64,000 bases of DNA from Aphelocoma coerulescens (lineage: Eukaryota; Chordata; Aves; Passeriformes; Corvidae), in assembly GCF_041296385.1 (NCBI RefSeq), contig NW_027183507.1, positions 62,001 to 126,000 of the forward strand. The letters run 5' to 3'. The notes under the pieces were generated by a model. The model saw only the letters and a list, made by a program, of their open reading frames with translations, did no database searches and was not told where the DNA came from. Shown one piece after another: positions 32,688-42,425 of this stretch (position 1 is the first letter of the stretch; the number at the start of each line of letters is the position of its first letter). A program made the position numbers and the translations under genes.

Positions 32688-33934
32688 TCTCCCCCGTTCT
32701 GATGAACAACTAAGATATTAGATACAGTCCTACTCGTTATTTTTTGCACACACTGAAGCATACAAGGTACTGCTACTAAAACTATAATTATTACTACTAG
32801 AATAATCAAGCCTATTTTACAGAGTTCCCTTAGCCAAGGTGCAAAGCTCCAATCATCAAACAAACTGTCCAGCCAAGACGGGTCATCTGTTCTAATTTGG
32901 TTAGCTAGATCCTTTAGGTTTTGTAGCTGTTTGTGAATGGAAACAGAATGATCGGATAAGTTCATACAGCATAATCCTTCAAAATCTTCACAGCCGTGCC
33001 CATGTGCTAATAAAAGATAATCAACGGCAGCTCTATTTTGTAAAGTGGCATGTCTGACTGCCTCTTCATCGGTTAACAGATCACTGATCATAGTAGAGGT
33101 GGCATTTACCTCCTTGCTGAGCCAACATCCCAACTTGTTTAACTGTTTTAAAGCAATTGAGGAGCTTAACTGAGGTAGAAAAATGCTTGCAACAATTGAT
33201 TTTCCAGAGTTCCAAGGGTGGAAGTCACTATCACAGTCACTATCGTACTGATGTCCCCAGGAAGATCTGATCTTTCTGCTTTTCTTTTTGATTACCTCTT
33301 TGACACTGGGAGCAATAATTGTAAGTTGTCCCAGAGCACAAGGGCCACCATCTATTTTTGAAGGTATACCTTGCCAGGCCCTGTCTCCACAGATGAGCCA
33401 AATTCCTCTGGGGAATCGAATAGGAAGTTTGCTAAAACGATCTGCATGAGGTTCGTCATATATAAGAAGCTTAACTTGACTACACCAAGAAGTTACATTG
33501 CTATAAGCTGGGTGATATGGGGTAACATTTAAATGGGGACCGTTTTCTCCTTGAAAGTGAAAGAAATAGCAGGTATCCATAGTTAACGAACCTAGGATTT
33601 CTAGCTCTTGAAGGTCAGATTTATCAATTTTAGAATTATCAATATAAGTTTGGTGTCTATGGCTGGGAGTTGGAGATACATGATGATCGTCATATGGCCA
33701 ATACTTATCAAGAGTAATATTATCAAAACCTTCTGGAAGAGGTACTCCAACTAAACAGGTTGAAAAAGGTTTGTCAGGGCTTGTGTCAGATAGACAGATG
33801 GTATCGGAGCCTGCGGATTTGGCTAAAGCAACCCAGACATTTGTCTTTGGTTGATTCACAGGTAAAGCTTCACTACAAAAACTAAAACAAAAGAATAAAA
33901 GCAACATGCACGCGCGCAAATGAGAAAACTCCAT
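32576..33934 (-). CDS. env: Retroviral envelope glycoprotein, copy C, intact
   Basis: 452-residue Env, identical in protein sequence to copies A and B, with all motifs present (cleavage site, CX6CC, membrane anchor, five sequons). The last 37 codons lie in the 3' LTR and the polypurine tract is at 32688-32695. Of the three env genes this one sits in the provirus with the least private damage. Confidence 0.9.
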   Translation of the reverse strand: MEFSHLRACMLLLFFCFSFCSEALPVNQPKTNVWVALAKSAGSDTICLSDTSPDKPFSTCLVGVPLPEGFDNITLDKYWPYDDHHVSPTPSHRHQTYIDNSKIDKSDLQELEILGSLTMDTCYFFHFQGENGPHLNVTPYHPAYSNVTSWCSQVKLLIYDEPHADRFSKLPIRFPRGIWLICGDRAWQGIPSKIDGGPCALGQLTIIAPSVKEVIKKKSRKIRSSWGHQYDSDCDSDFHPWNSGKSIVASIFLPQLSSSIALKQLNKLGCWLSKEVNATSTMISDLLTDEEAVRHATLQNRAAVDYLLLAHGHGCEDFEGLCCMNLSDHSVSIHKQLQNLKDLANQIRTDDPSWLDSLFDDWSFAPWLRELCKIGLIILVVIIIVLVAVPCMLQCVQKITSRTVSNILVVHQNGGDVGEDETGKPYKYDCLTKDSGNMKTVSDIEMKAIFEI

Positions 33935-33988
33935 TCTTTTCTTGAGCTGTTTTTGGCAGATCACTTTCTTCTGGTGATTCTGCGCAGT

Positions 33989-35140
33989 TCAGGTCTGGGT
34001 GCTTGCTTCCTGGCTTCCACTTGCAGAGTCACTGGCTGGTGTGGTGGCATCAGCAGGCTTTGATGCGAGGTATGGCTTCACGTTTTTTGCTGGAACCCAC
34101 TTGATTCCTTCACCTGTGGAAACACATGCAAACCCCTTCCCCCACATTATAAGATTGTATGGTCCTTCTATTTTTCCTGAGTCTAGATTTTTAATCAAAA
34201 CTGGGGGGCGCTCTTTCAGTTTTGCTTTTTTGTTGTTCAAAAAATGTCTATAAATGGGGGGATCAGGCTCTTCTGCAGAGCTATTCAAAAAATTGTAAAC
34301 ATACAAAGCCTTGTTCAACCTCCTTTGAGGTGTATCCTGGACTTCTCCCCCTCTCTGTTGATCTAAAATGCGTTTTAGGGTTTGATGTGTTCTTTTTAGG
34401 GTACTTTTTAGCAGTTGTTTAAGATACGGTGAGCAAATACCACTATCTCTTACAGCCCTTCTTAGTTCTTTAATTTCGTGAGTGGGGATGGGAACCCACG
34501 TTTTGGGACTGTCAGGCTGTTGGCTAGCTATCACAGGCTTAGCTAATAGACTTTCATCTTTACAGCTTTGGAGTCTTATTTCATGCCAATCTGTTAATTG
34601 AGAATAATCTGAGCACTTTGGAGGATTTTTTGATTCAGAAAGTAGCGCTAACAAACTCTCAGAACTCGTTTTCTCCTTATGGGTTGCAAGATCCCAGCCG
34701 CTCGCTGGCGGGACTCTGGGGCTCATTGCAAACAAATCTGGCTGCTTTTCAGGGTTTCCTGGTGTTAGATTTAAAGCATCAGCTCGGGCAGAGCGGCTCT
34801 CCGTCTTCCCTGCCACTGGAGCTGCACCACTGCCCTCCGTTCCCCCCCTGTTTGCGGCTTGTGAGGCGAGGCTGAGCTGCGCGGAGGGATGTTGCTTGGC
34901 GGCGGTAGCCGAGGGATACAGCTGTGCGGTGCCGGAGGGCCCCGGCGGGGGCGGCGATGGCACTGCCGATCTCCGCGGTGGCGGGCGAGGAGGCGGGGGG
35001 GCCGCGAGCAACCGGCTCCGCGGCAGCGGGCGAGGGGGTGCGGGTGGCTCTATTGAAGGCGAGGTGAAAGCCGTGGGGGGCGGTGGCGGAGCTAGTTCCG
35101 TGAGCAGTGCTGTGGTTGGAGAAGTGTGAGCGTGCGTGGG
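33989..35140 (-). pseudogene. Gag linker/early capsid joined in frame to integrase C-terminus (copy C)
   Basis: Same as in copy A: a 383-codon open frame, capsid-to-integrase join at about 34394-34408, TGA at 33989-33991. The integrase tail is intact here, but the catalytic core is missing. Confidence 0.8.
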
Positions 35141-35935
35141 TTACGCCATCAGGTCAACGTGGCGGACTGTGATGGCCGCTGTCTGTGTGTCGGGGAGAGC
35201 GGGAGGTGGCAGGGCTGTCCCGTCGGCAGGAGACGATCCCGGGGCTGCGGGAGGCGGGAGGGCCGGCGTGGAGGCGGCGGGAGTATGTTGCGGTGGGGCC
35301 ATGGCGAACGGTGGGCCAGTCGGCGGCTGGACCGCGGCGTGCTGCCGCTGGGAGTTTGCAGGCTGGGCTGGTGTGGCTGCCGGCGCGGCGGTGCCAGGAG
35401 ACGGGGCTGGAGCAGCGGCAGGCACGGGAGAGGCAGCAGCCATCTGTGTAGGCGCTGCAGCGCCGGCACCAGGTGGCTGGCGGGGCTGGGGCGCTCCGTG
35501 TCCCACGGACGCGGACGGGACGTTGACCACCACCGGCGCCGTGTCGGTGGCGGCGAGGGGGACCTGGGGGGCTGGAAGAAGGGTCGCCGCCTGGCTTTGC
35601 GGGGGGCCGGCTATGATGGTGGCTACAGCCATAACAGGCGCGGCTAGGGGAGCGGTAGGACCCGTAGGTGGCTGGGGAGCAGCCGCTGGCCCCGCGGGGC
35701 TATCGGCGGGGGGCGGGGCCGCGAAGGCGCTGGCGGACGGGGTGGGAGGAGCGAGGGACGGGGCCGCGAAGACGCTGGAGCCGAGGGCGGGGACCGCGGG
35801 AGCCGGGGCAGCAGGGAGGAACGGGATGGGGGGGGCGGGGATGGGGGGAGCGGTGGAGGGGGTCGTAGGGTCCGGTGGGACAGGGGTGACGGCTGCCAGG
35901 ACAGCGGGGGCGGGGGGCGGGGGGCGGGGCGGCAC
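35141..35935 (-). pseudogene. Gag Pro/Ala-rich linker, second frame segment (copy C)
   Basis: Equivalent to 2575-3369 in copy A, with the same stop at its end and the same displaced frame. Confidence 0.6.
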
Positions 35936-36512
35936 GAGTCAGTCGGACCGCGGCTACCGGAGCCGCGAGAGGCGGGACAGCAGGGACTAACGGGACCGTG
36001 GGGGTGGAGATGACGGGGGCGGTGGGGGGGGCGGTGGAGTCCGGTGGGGCAGGGGTGACCGGTGCAGGGACCGCGGGGGGGTGGGGCGGGGCGGCACGAG
36101 ACAGCTGGACCGCGGGTACCGGAGCCGTGAGGTCCGGCGGCGGGGCGGGGGCCGTGCCCGGTTGCAGGCTCGCGGCGGCAAGGGGCGGGCTCGCAGCAGG
36201 AGCGGGACCCGGCGAGGTGGCTGCTGCGGGCGGCGCCTTCACAGCAAACAGCTCCACGAGCGCTCTGCAAGCCGGGACCAGCTCCGCGGCAGCCCAATCC
36301 CGGCGGGAGATATTATTAAAGAGTTTAACCCGAACTGTGTCCCAGAAGTCTCTTGTAAAGACGGCTGAACGGTCAGCATTTGGGAAATTAATCAGAGTCC
36401 ATTCTAAGAGGTTTTTTAGCTCCTGTTTAGGTAATTGACTTGGACCGGAGCTTAGTAAGTACTTAAGTTGTTTATAGAGATGTCTGTCATGGGCAGAGTG
36501 AGTTTGTCCCAT
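35700..36512 (-). pseudogene. gag: Gag N-terminus with matrix domain, frameshifted (copy C)
   Basis: MGQTHS start, helical matrix-like domain, then Pro/Ala-rich linker and the common frameshift. The protein is identical to that of copy B. Confidence 0.8.
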
Positions 36513-36526
36513 TATTGACCAGTATG

Positions 36527-36538
36527 ATACTCACCTAG
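36527..36538 (-). promoter_or_regulatory. Major 5' splice donor (copy C)
   Basis: Minus-strand CTAG/GTGAGTAT, intron GT at 36534-36533. Confidence 0.7.
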
Positions 36539-36636
36539 ATGTCGCAGGGGGCAGGGTCCTTAATCAGAAGTCCGTCGTGGGGGGCTGGCCAGGCTCTCCA
36601 CACGGCGCTCAGGACGCTGCTGTCGGGTCCCTCCTC

Positions 36637-37046
36637 AGAGCTCCGGTTTCAGGCGTCGCTTGGCAACGGCTTTCCGTGCTCGGGACCTCGCAGGTGTCTC
36701 CACTCAGAGCTCCAGCGCGGGCGGTGCTGAGCAATACCCGCCTGTGCTCGGGCGCGCGGCTGGATCCCTCCTAAGAGCTCCGGTCTGCACTGCTTAGCAG
36801 CGTGTCCGTGCTCGAGGGGTACCACGGCAAACTTCCTCAAAGAGCTCCAGGTAACCGCTGCGCGGCAGTGGCCGTCTGTGCTCGAGGACTGCCAGGCAAT
36901 TTCCTCCCTCCGAGAGCTCCAGGTAATTGCTACGAAGTAACGGCTCCCCGTGCTCGAGGGCTGCCTCGGCAGAGTTATAGAGCTCCGGCTTTTACGCTGC
37001 GCAGCAACGGTATGCCGTGCTCACGACACGTTCCAGGTGGCTATAA
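36637..37046 (-). repeat. Leader ~68-bp repeats (copy C)
   Basis: Six AGAGCTCC-anchored units spaced as in copy A, with one private A-to-G change in the fourth unit. Confidence 0.75.
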
Positions 37047-37111
37047 CTGGTCTTTTAGTTACCGTCCATGGCGAAGTCTCTCACAGGTGGAAGAAGCTGA
37101 ATCAGGCCTTC

Positions 37112-37129
37112 ACTCACGTTTGGGCGCCA
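37112..37129 (-). other. Primer binding site (copy C), Lys-like
   Basis: Minus-strand TGGCGCCCAAACGTGAGT, identical to copy B, three bases from the LTR. Confidence 0.7.
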
Positions 37130-37132
37130 GTT

Positions 37133-37964
37133 TGTCGAAATTGATGGCGATGATGGTGATGAGGGTGTGGGTTCGGTCGGGCCCGGCTGGAGATGGACGG
37201 CGACGAGAGATCTCTATAAGCAGGTCTTTGGAGCATGCAGTTTATTGCAGAGGGCGTGGGTACAGGGGCACTGCTTAGAGCTGCCAGCTGCAGCTCCAAG
37301 CAGGCCCAAGGTGTAAGAGAGGGAGAGAGAGTGAGCGAGAGAGCTAGAGCAAGAGGCTGAGAGCTAAGAGTGTAAAGAGCAAGAGAGACAAACTAAGAGG
37401 AGAGCTGAATTAAGAGGAAGAAGAAGAGCAAGAGAGTTACTAAGAGAGCTACTAAGAGGAGAAGAGCATTACTAAGAGAGCTACTAAGAGAGTTACTAAG
37501 AGCGTTACTAAGAGGAGAAGAGCATTACTAAGAGGAGAGGAGTTAAGAGAGCGAGGAGCTTGTTACAATACAATAAATCATCTTCTGTAGTGAATATTCT
37601 AATTCTCAGTAGCCAATCTAATACAAGGTACAAATCCTATAGCATTTACATACAGCCTATAAGAGTTCTTACATTACCATAGAGTGTTACATTTTAACTT
37701 CTAAAAACTACTCTTTGGACCCCTTCTGCTGAGCTAGTAGGGTCTGCTCTGACCCTTGGACCTGTCTGCAAGCAGAGGGTATTGTTCAATCAAGAGGGGA
37801 TTACCTTCAGCCGGCTATACCATTGTTTTCCAGTTGTTCAGTAACTAAGACTCTATATCTCAAAGATGGCCTTCATTTCGATGTCGCTCACAGTTTTCAT
37901 ATTCCCAGAATCTTTTGTGAGGCAATCATATTTATAAGGCTTTCCTGTTTCATCTTCCCCAACA
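37133..37964 (-). repeat. 5' LTR of ERV copy C (832 bp)
   Basis: Complete LTR with AATAAA at 37241-37246, the 5'-specific G marker and the usual termini; followed by ACAAA and monomer 10. Confidence 0.93.
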
Positions 37965-40232
37965 ACAAAGGCTCTCCTGGGAGCCACGGGTCACAAAGCA
38001 CCGTGGGCTCTGTGCAGCCCCGCTGTGTCACAATGGCCGCTGGCTTCCACGAGCCCCCGCAGTGTCCCAGTGGGCCCCGTGGCTTTAGGAGTGGGTGGCT
38101 GGGAGTTGGTGCCAGCGGCTGGGGGAGCAGCAGCAGGGACTGTGTGTGGACAGTGCCATGGCCACTTGTGTGGCCACTGGTGTCTCTGTGCCAGGCACAG
38201 CCGTGGTGTGTAACACCGGCTCTGGGTCCTTTGGCTGTGCAGGTGGCAGTCACGGCCTGGAGCAGGGCTGCTCCCGGGGGACAGCCTGGGGCAGGAGGCT
38301 GCTGGAGATTCATTCCCCACACTCCTTGTCATGAGGTGCTCAGAGTGATTGGAAAGGCTGTTGGCAGCAGGCAGTTCTCTGGGTTCAAGCTGTGGAGCTG
38401 TCAGCGGGAATGCAAAGGCCAAGCTGGTGAGCCTTTTGTCCTGGTGCCTTTAGTGTGTGAGCAGTCCCTGGTGCCGTTGTCTTTGGATCCTGAGTGTGGG
38501 AGAGGCAAGGCTTAGGATGGTGCGTAGAGCTGAGAAGGAAAGTGCCGAGAGCAGCATGTGTGCTGCTGCTTTGAGGGGTGCAGTTGAAGTTGTAGGCAGC
38601 AAGAGCTTTCTCAGCTGGCCCTTTTGTGAGCTCTGCTTTTGCCAGATGACTTCCATCTTACCCTCTTACCATCTTAGCCTCTCATTTTTGCATATCCCAA
38701 ACCCCCTTCCAAACATCCAGCAGCTGCTTGTAAAGAAGAAGTCCTAGAACAAAAAGCCAGTGCTGCCTTTCATAGCCCCTTTGCTGTCTATGAAGTAGAG
38801 GAAAGAAGCTAGTGAGACGCACTTTCTTTCTCAACTCCATAGAGCGCATCCTTCTCTCAAGGTGGCAGAGTCCTTGGCGGAAGTGAAGCATCTGCAGCTG
38901 CAGTTCAGACTGAGAGATGTGCCAGGACAGGAAACATTTGCTGACCTTCCCTGTTCCCTGTGCAACATGATTCTCGCATCCCAGTCACTTTCACATACCT
39001 TCGGTATCCCTGAGTCCAAGCAGCTAAAGCTCACAGAGACAGAAGTGTCAGGAAGGAAAACGTTCCAAAAGCACCCCCTTCTCTTATCAGCATATAAATT
39101 GTGCACAACAGGCTGCGGCACCGAACCTTCCTTCTCAGATAGACATGCCATCACACTTTTCACTCTTGCAGCTCGGTTGAAAAGCTCCAGCAGCTGCTCC
39201 CGCAATAGCAAAAGGTTCTAGAAGTGAAAGCCAGTTTGGGGCTGCACCTTCTCCTTGCCGCATGTAAGCCACACCAAACTCCCTGATGCACTCTGTCCTC
39301 CCCTTCTCAAAGGAGTAGACGGTGGCATCAGGACACACCTGTGTCCCAGCAGCTGGGTGCCCAGCCGGGAGCAGGAGCAGGGCTGGGGCTGCTCCCAAAG
39401 TTGCCCCGCCCCAATGCCAGAGCCGGACATATGCTGAGGGGGGGCTGGATCAGGCTTTATTGTCCAGCTGCATGCCAGGAGTGAGCACAAAATCTACCTG
39501 CATTCTCTGCAGCATGCCATCCTGGAGCAGAGCCATTGCCAAAGGAAGCCGTCAGCCCGTGCCAAGCCAGTGCCGGAGTGGGATCCTAGCAGCACCTGTG
39601 GAAGCCGGGAGAGAGGAGCCCACCTGGAGCAGGTTCGTGCAGGATTAATCATCCCGTGGCTTCCCACCAGGGTCCTGTTGCTTCCAAAAGGCCCCACAGT
39701 GTCACTGTGGCCCCTCGGTTCCACCAGGTTCCATAGCGTCACTGTGGTGCCCAGGGTTCCGTCAGCTTCGCCAGCATCCCCACGGTCTGCAGAGCTCCCC
39801 GAGCTTCTGTGGTGTCACAGTGGAGGCAGGGTTGCATCAGGTTCCATAGCATCAGCACGGTCTCCAGGGCTCCCAGAGGTTCTGTGGTGTCACAGTGGAG
39901 GCAGGGTTGCATCAGGTTCCATAGCATCACCACAGTCTCCAGGGCTCCCTGAGCTTCTGTGGTGTCACAGTGGAGGCAGGGTTGCATCAGGTTCCATAGC
40001 ATCAGCACGGTCTCCAGGGCTCCCAGAGGTTCTGTGGTGTCACAGAGGAGGCAGGGTTGCATCAGGTTCCATAGCATCACCACGGTCTCCAGGGCTCCAA
40101 GAGCTTCTGTGGTGTCACAGAGGAGGCAGGGTTGCATCAGGTTCAATAGCATCAGCACGGTCTCCAGGGCTCCCCTGAGCTTCTGTGGTGGTGTCACAGA
40201 GGAGCCAGGCTTCCTTGTAGTTCCCCAGCATC
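37965..40232. repeat. Satellite monomer 10 (2268 bp), right of ERV copy C
   Basis: Minisatellite at 39805-40179 with five units. It has the ERV-right marker GCAGCATGTG near its left end but ACGTTCCAAAAG further in, unlike monomers 1 and 9. An exchange between these two sites (about 38556 to 39064) is likely. Confidence 0.95.
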
Positions 40233-42425
40233 ACAAAGGCTCTCCTGGGAGCCACGGGTCACAAAGCACCGTGGGCTCTGTGCAGCCCCGCTGTGTCACA
40301 ATGGCCGCTGGCTTCCACGAGCCCCCGCAGTGTCCCAGTGGGCCCCGTGGCTTTAGGAGTGGGTGGCTGGGAGTTGGTGCCAGCGGCTGGGGGAGCAGCA
40401 GCAGGGACTGTGTGTGGACAGTGCCATGGCCACTTGTGTGGCCACTGGTGTCTCTGTGCCAGGCACAGCCGTGGTGTGTAACACCGGCTCTGGGTCCTTT
40501 GGCTGTGCAGGTGGCAGTCACGGCCTGGAGCAGGGCTGCTCCCGGGGGACAGCCTGGGGCAGGAGGCTGCTGGAGATTCATTCCCCACACTCCTTGTCAT
40601 GAGGTGCTCAGAGTGATTGGAAAGGCTGTTGGCAGCAGGCAGTTCTCTGGGTTCAAGCTGTGGAGCTGTCAGCGGGAATGCAAAGGCCAAGCTGGTGAGC
40701 CTTTTGTCCTGGTGCCTTTAGTGTGTGAGCAGTCCCTGGTGCCGTTGTCTTTGGATCCTGAGTGTGGGAGAGGCAAGGCTTAGGATGGTGCGTAGAGCTG
40801 AGAAGGAAAGTGCCGAGAGCAGCGTGTGTGCTGCTGCTTTGAGGGGTGCAGTTGAAGTTGTAGGCAGCAAGAGCTTTCTCAGCTGGCCCTTTTGTGAGCT
40901 CTGCTTTTGCCAGATGACTTCCATCTTACCCTCTTACCATCTTAGCCTCTCATTTTTGCATATCCCAAACCCCCTTCCAAACATCCAGCAGCTGCTTGTA
41001 AAGAAGAAGTCCTAGAACAAAAAGCCAGTGCTGCCTTTCATAGCCCCTTTGCTGTCTATGAAGTAGAGGAAAGAAGCTAGTGAGACGCACTTTCTTTCTC
41101 AACTCCATAGAGCGCATCCTTCTCTCAAGGTGGCAGAGTCCTTGGCGGAAGTGAAGCATCTGCAGCTGCAGTTCAGACTGAGAGATGTGCCAGGACAGGA
41201 AACATTTGCTGACCTTCCCTGTTCCCTGTGCAACATGATTCTCGCATCCCAGTCACTTTCACATACCTTCGGTATCCCTGAGTCCAAGCAGCTAAAGCTC
41301 ACAGAGACAGAAGTGTCAGGAAGGAAAACGTTCCAAAAGCACCCCCTTCTCTTATCAGCATATAAATTGTGCACAACAGGCTGCGGCACCGAACCTTCCT
41401 TCTCAGATAGACATGCCATCACACTTTTCACTCTTGCAGCTCGGTTGAAAAGCTCCAGCAGCTGCTCCCGCAATAGCAAAAGGTTCTAGAAGTGAAAGCC
41501 AGTTTGGGGCTGCACCTTCTCCTTGCCGCATGTAAGCCACACCAAACTCCCTGATGCACTCTGTCCTCCCCTTCTCAAAGGAGTAGACGGTGGCATCAGG
41601 ACACACCTGTGTCCCAGCAGCTGGGTGCCCAGCCGGGAGCAGGAGCAGGGCTGGGGCTGCTCCCAAAGTTGCCCCGCCCCAATGCCAGAGCCGGACATAT
41701 GCTGAGGGGGGGCTGGATCAGGCTTTATTGTCCAGCTGCATGCCAGGAGTGAGCACAAAATCTACCTGCATTCTCTGCAGCATGCCATCCTGGAGCAGAG
41801 CCATTGCCAAAGGAAGCCGTCAGCCCGTGCCAAGCCAGTGCCGGAGTGGGATCCTAGCAGCACCTGTGGAAGCCGGGAGAGAGGAGCCCACCTGGAGCAG
41901 GTTCGTGCAGGATTAATCATCCCGTGGCTTCCCACCAGGGTCCTGTTGCTTCCAAAAGGCCCCACAGTGTCACTGTGGCCCCTCGGTTCCACCAGGTTCC
42001 ATAGCGTCACTGTGGTGCCCAGGGTTCCGTCAGCTTCGCCAGCATCCCCACGGTCTGCAGAGCTCCCCGAGCTTCTGTGGTGTCACAGTGGAGGCAGGGT
42101 TGCATCAGGTTCCATAGCATCAGCACGGTCTCCAGGGCTCCCAGAGGTTCTGTGGTGTCACAGTGGAGGCAGGGTTGCATCAGGTTCCATAGCATCACCA
42201 CAGTCTCCAGGGCTCCCTGAGCTTCTGTGGTGTCACAGTGGAGGCAGGGTTGCATCAGGTTCCATAGCATCAGCACGGTCTCCAGGGCTCCCAGAGGTTC
42301 TGTGGTGTCACAGAGGAGGCAGGGTTGCATCAGGTTCCATAGCATCACCACGGTCTCCAGGGCTCCCCTGAGCTTCTGTGGTGGTGTCACAGAGGAGCCA
42401 GGCTTCCTTGTAGTTCCCCAGCATC
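40233..42425. repeat. Satellite monomer 11 (2193 bp)
   Basis: Minisatellite at 42073-42372 with four units. ACGTTCCAAAAG and CCGTCAGCCC. First member of a trimer (2193, 2193, 2268) that is repeated at 46887. Confidence 0.95.

Larger units (their letters stand above)
21200..37964. repeat. Two tandem 8.38-kb higher-order units (monomer plus provirus)
   Basis: Unit one is monomer 21200-23467 with ERV copy B to 29582 (8383 bp). Unit two is monomer 29583-31850 with ERV copy C to 37964 (8382 bp). The 1-bp difference is the extra C in copy B near 25750. Gene order, junctions and the ACAAA duplication are the same in both. Confidence 0.85.
31856..37964 (-). mobile_element. ERV copy C, complete but internally deleted provirus (6109 bp)
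   Basis: Full-length copy of the same deleted provirus, with the same joins, frameshift and stop as A, an open integrase tail (unlike B) and an intact primer site (unlike A). A private change is GCTGCGCGGCAG in the leader near 36864. By eye its two LTRs differ at a single base, the T/G marker shared by all copies. Confidence 0.95.

Noticed and set aside
23473..37964. Independent integrations of the same ERV at a hotspot
   Set aside because: Same base, same duplication, same internal damage and shared flanking variants argue for copying of one insertion.
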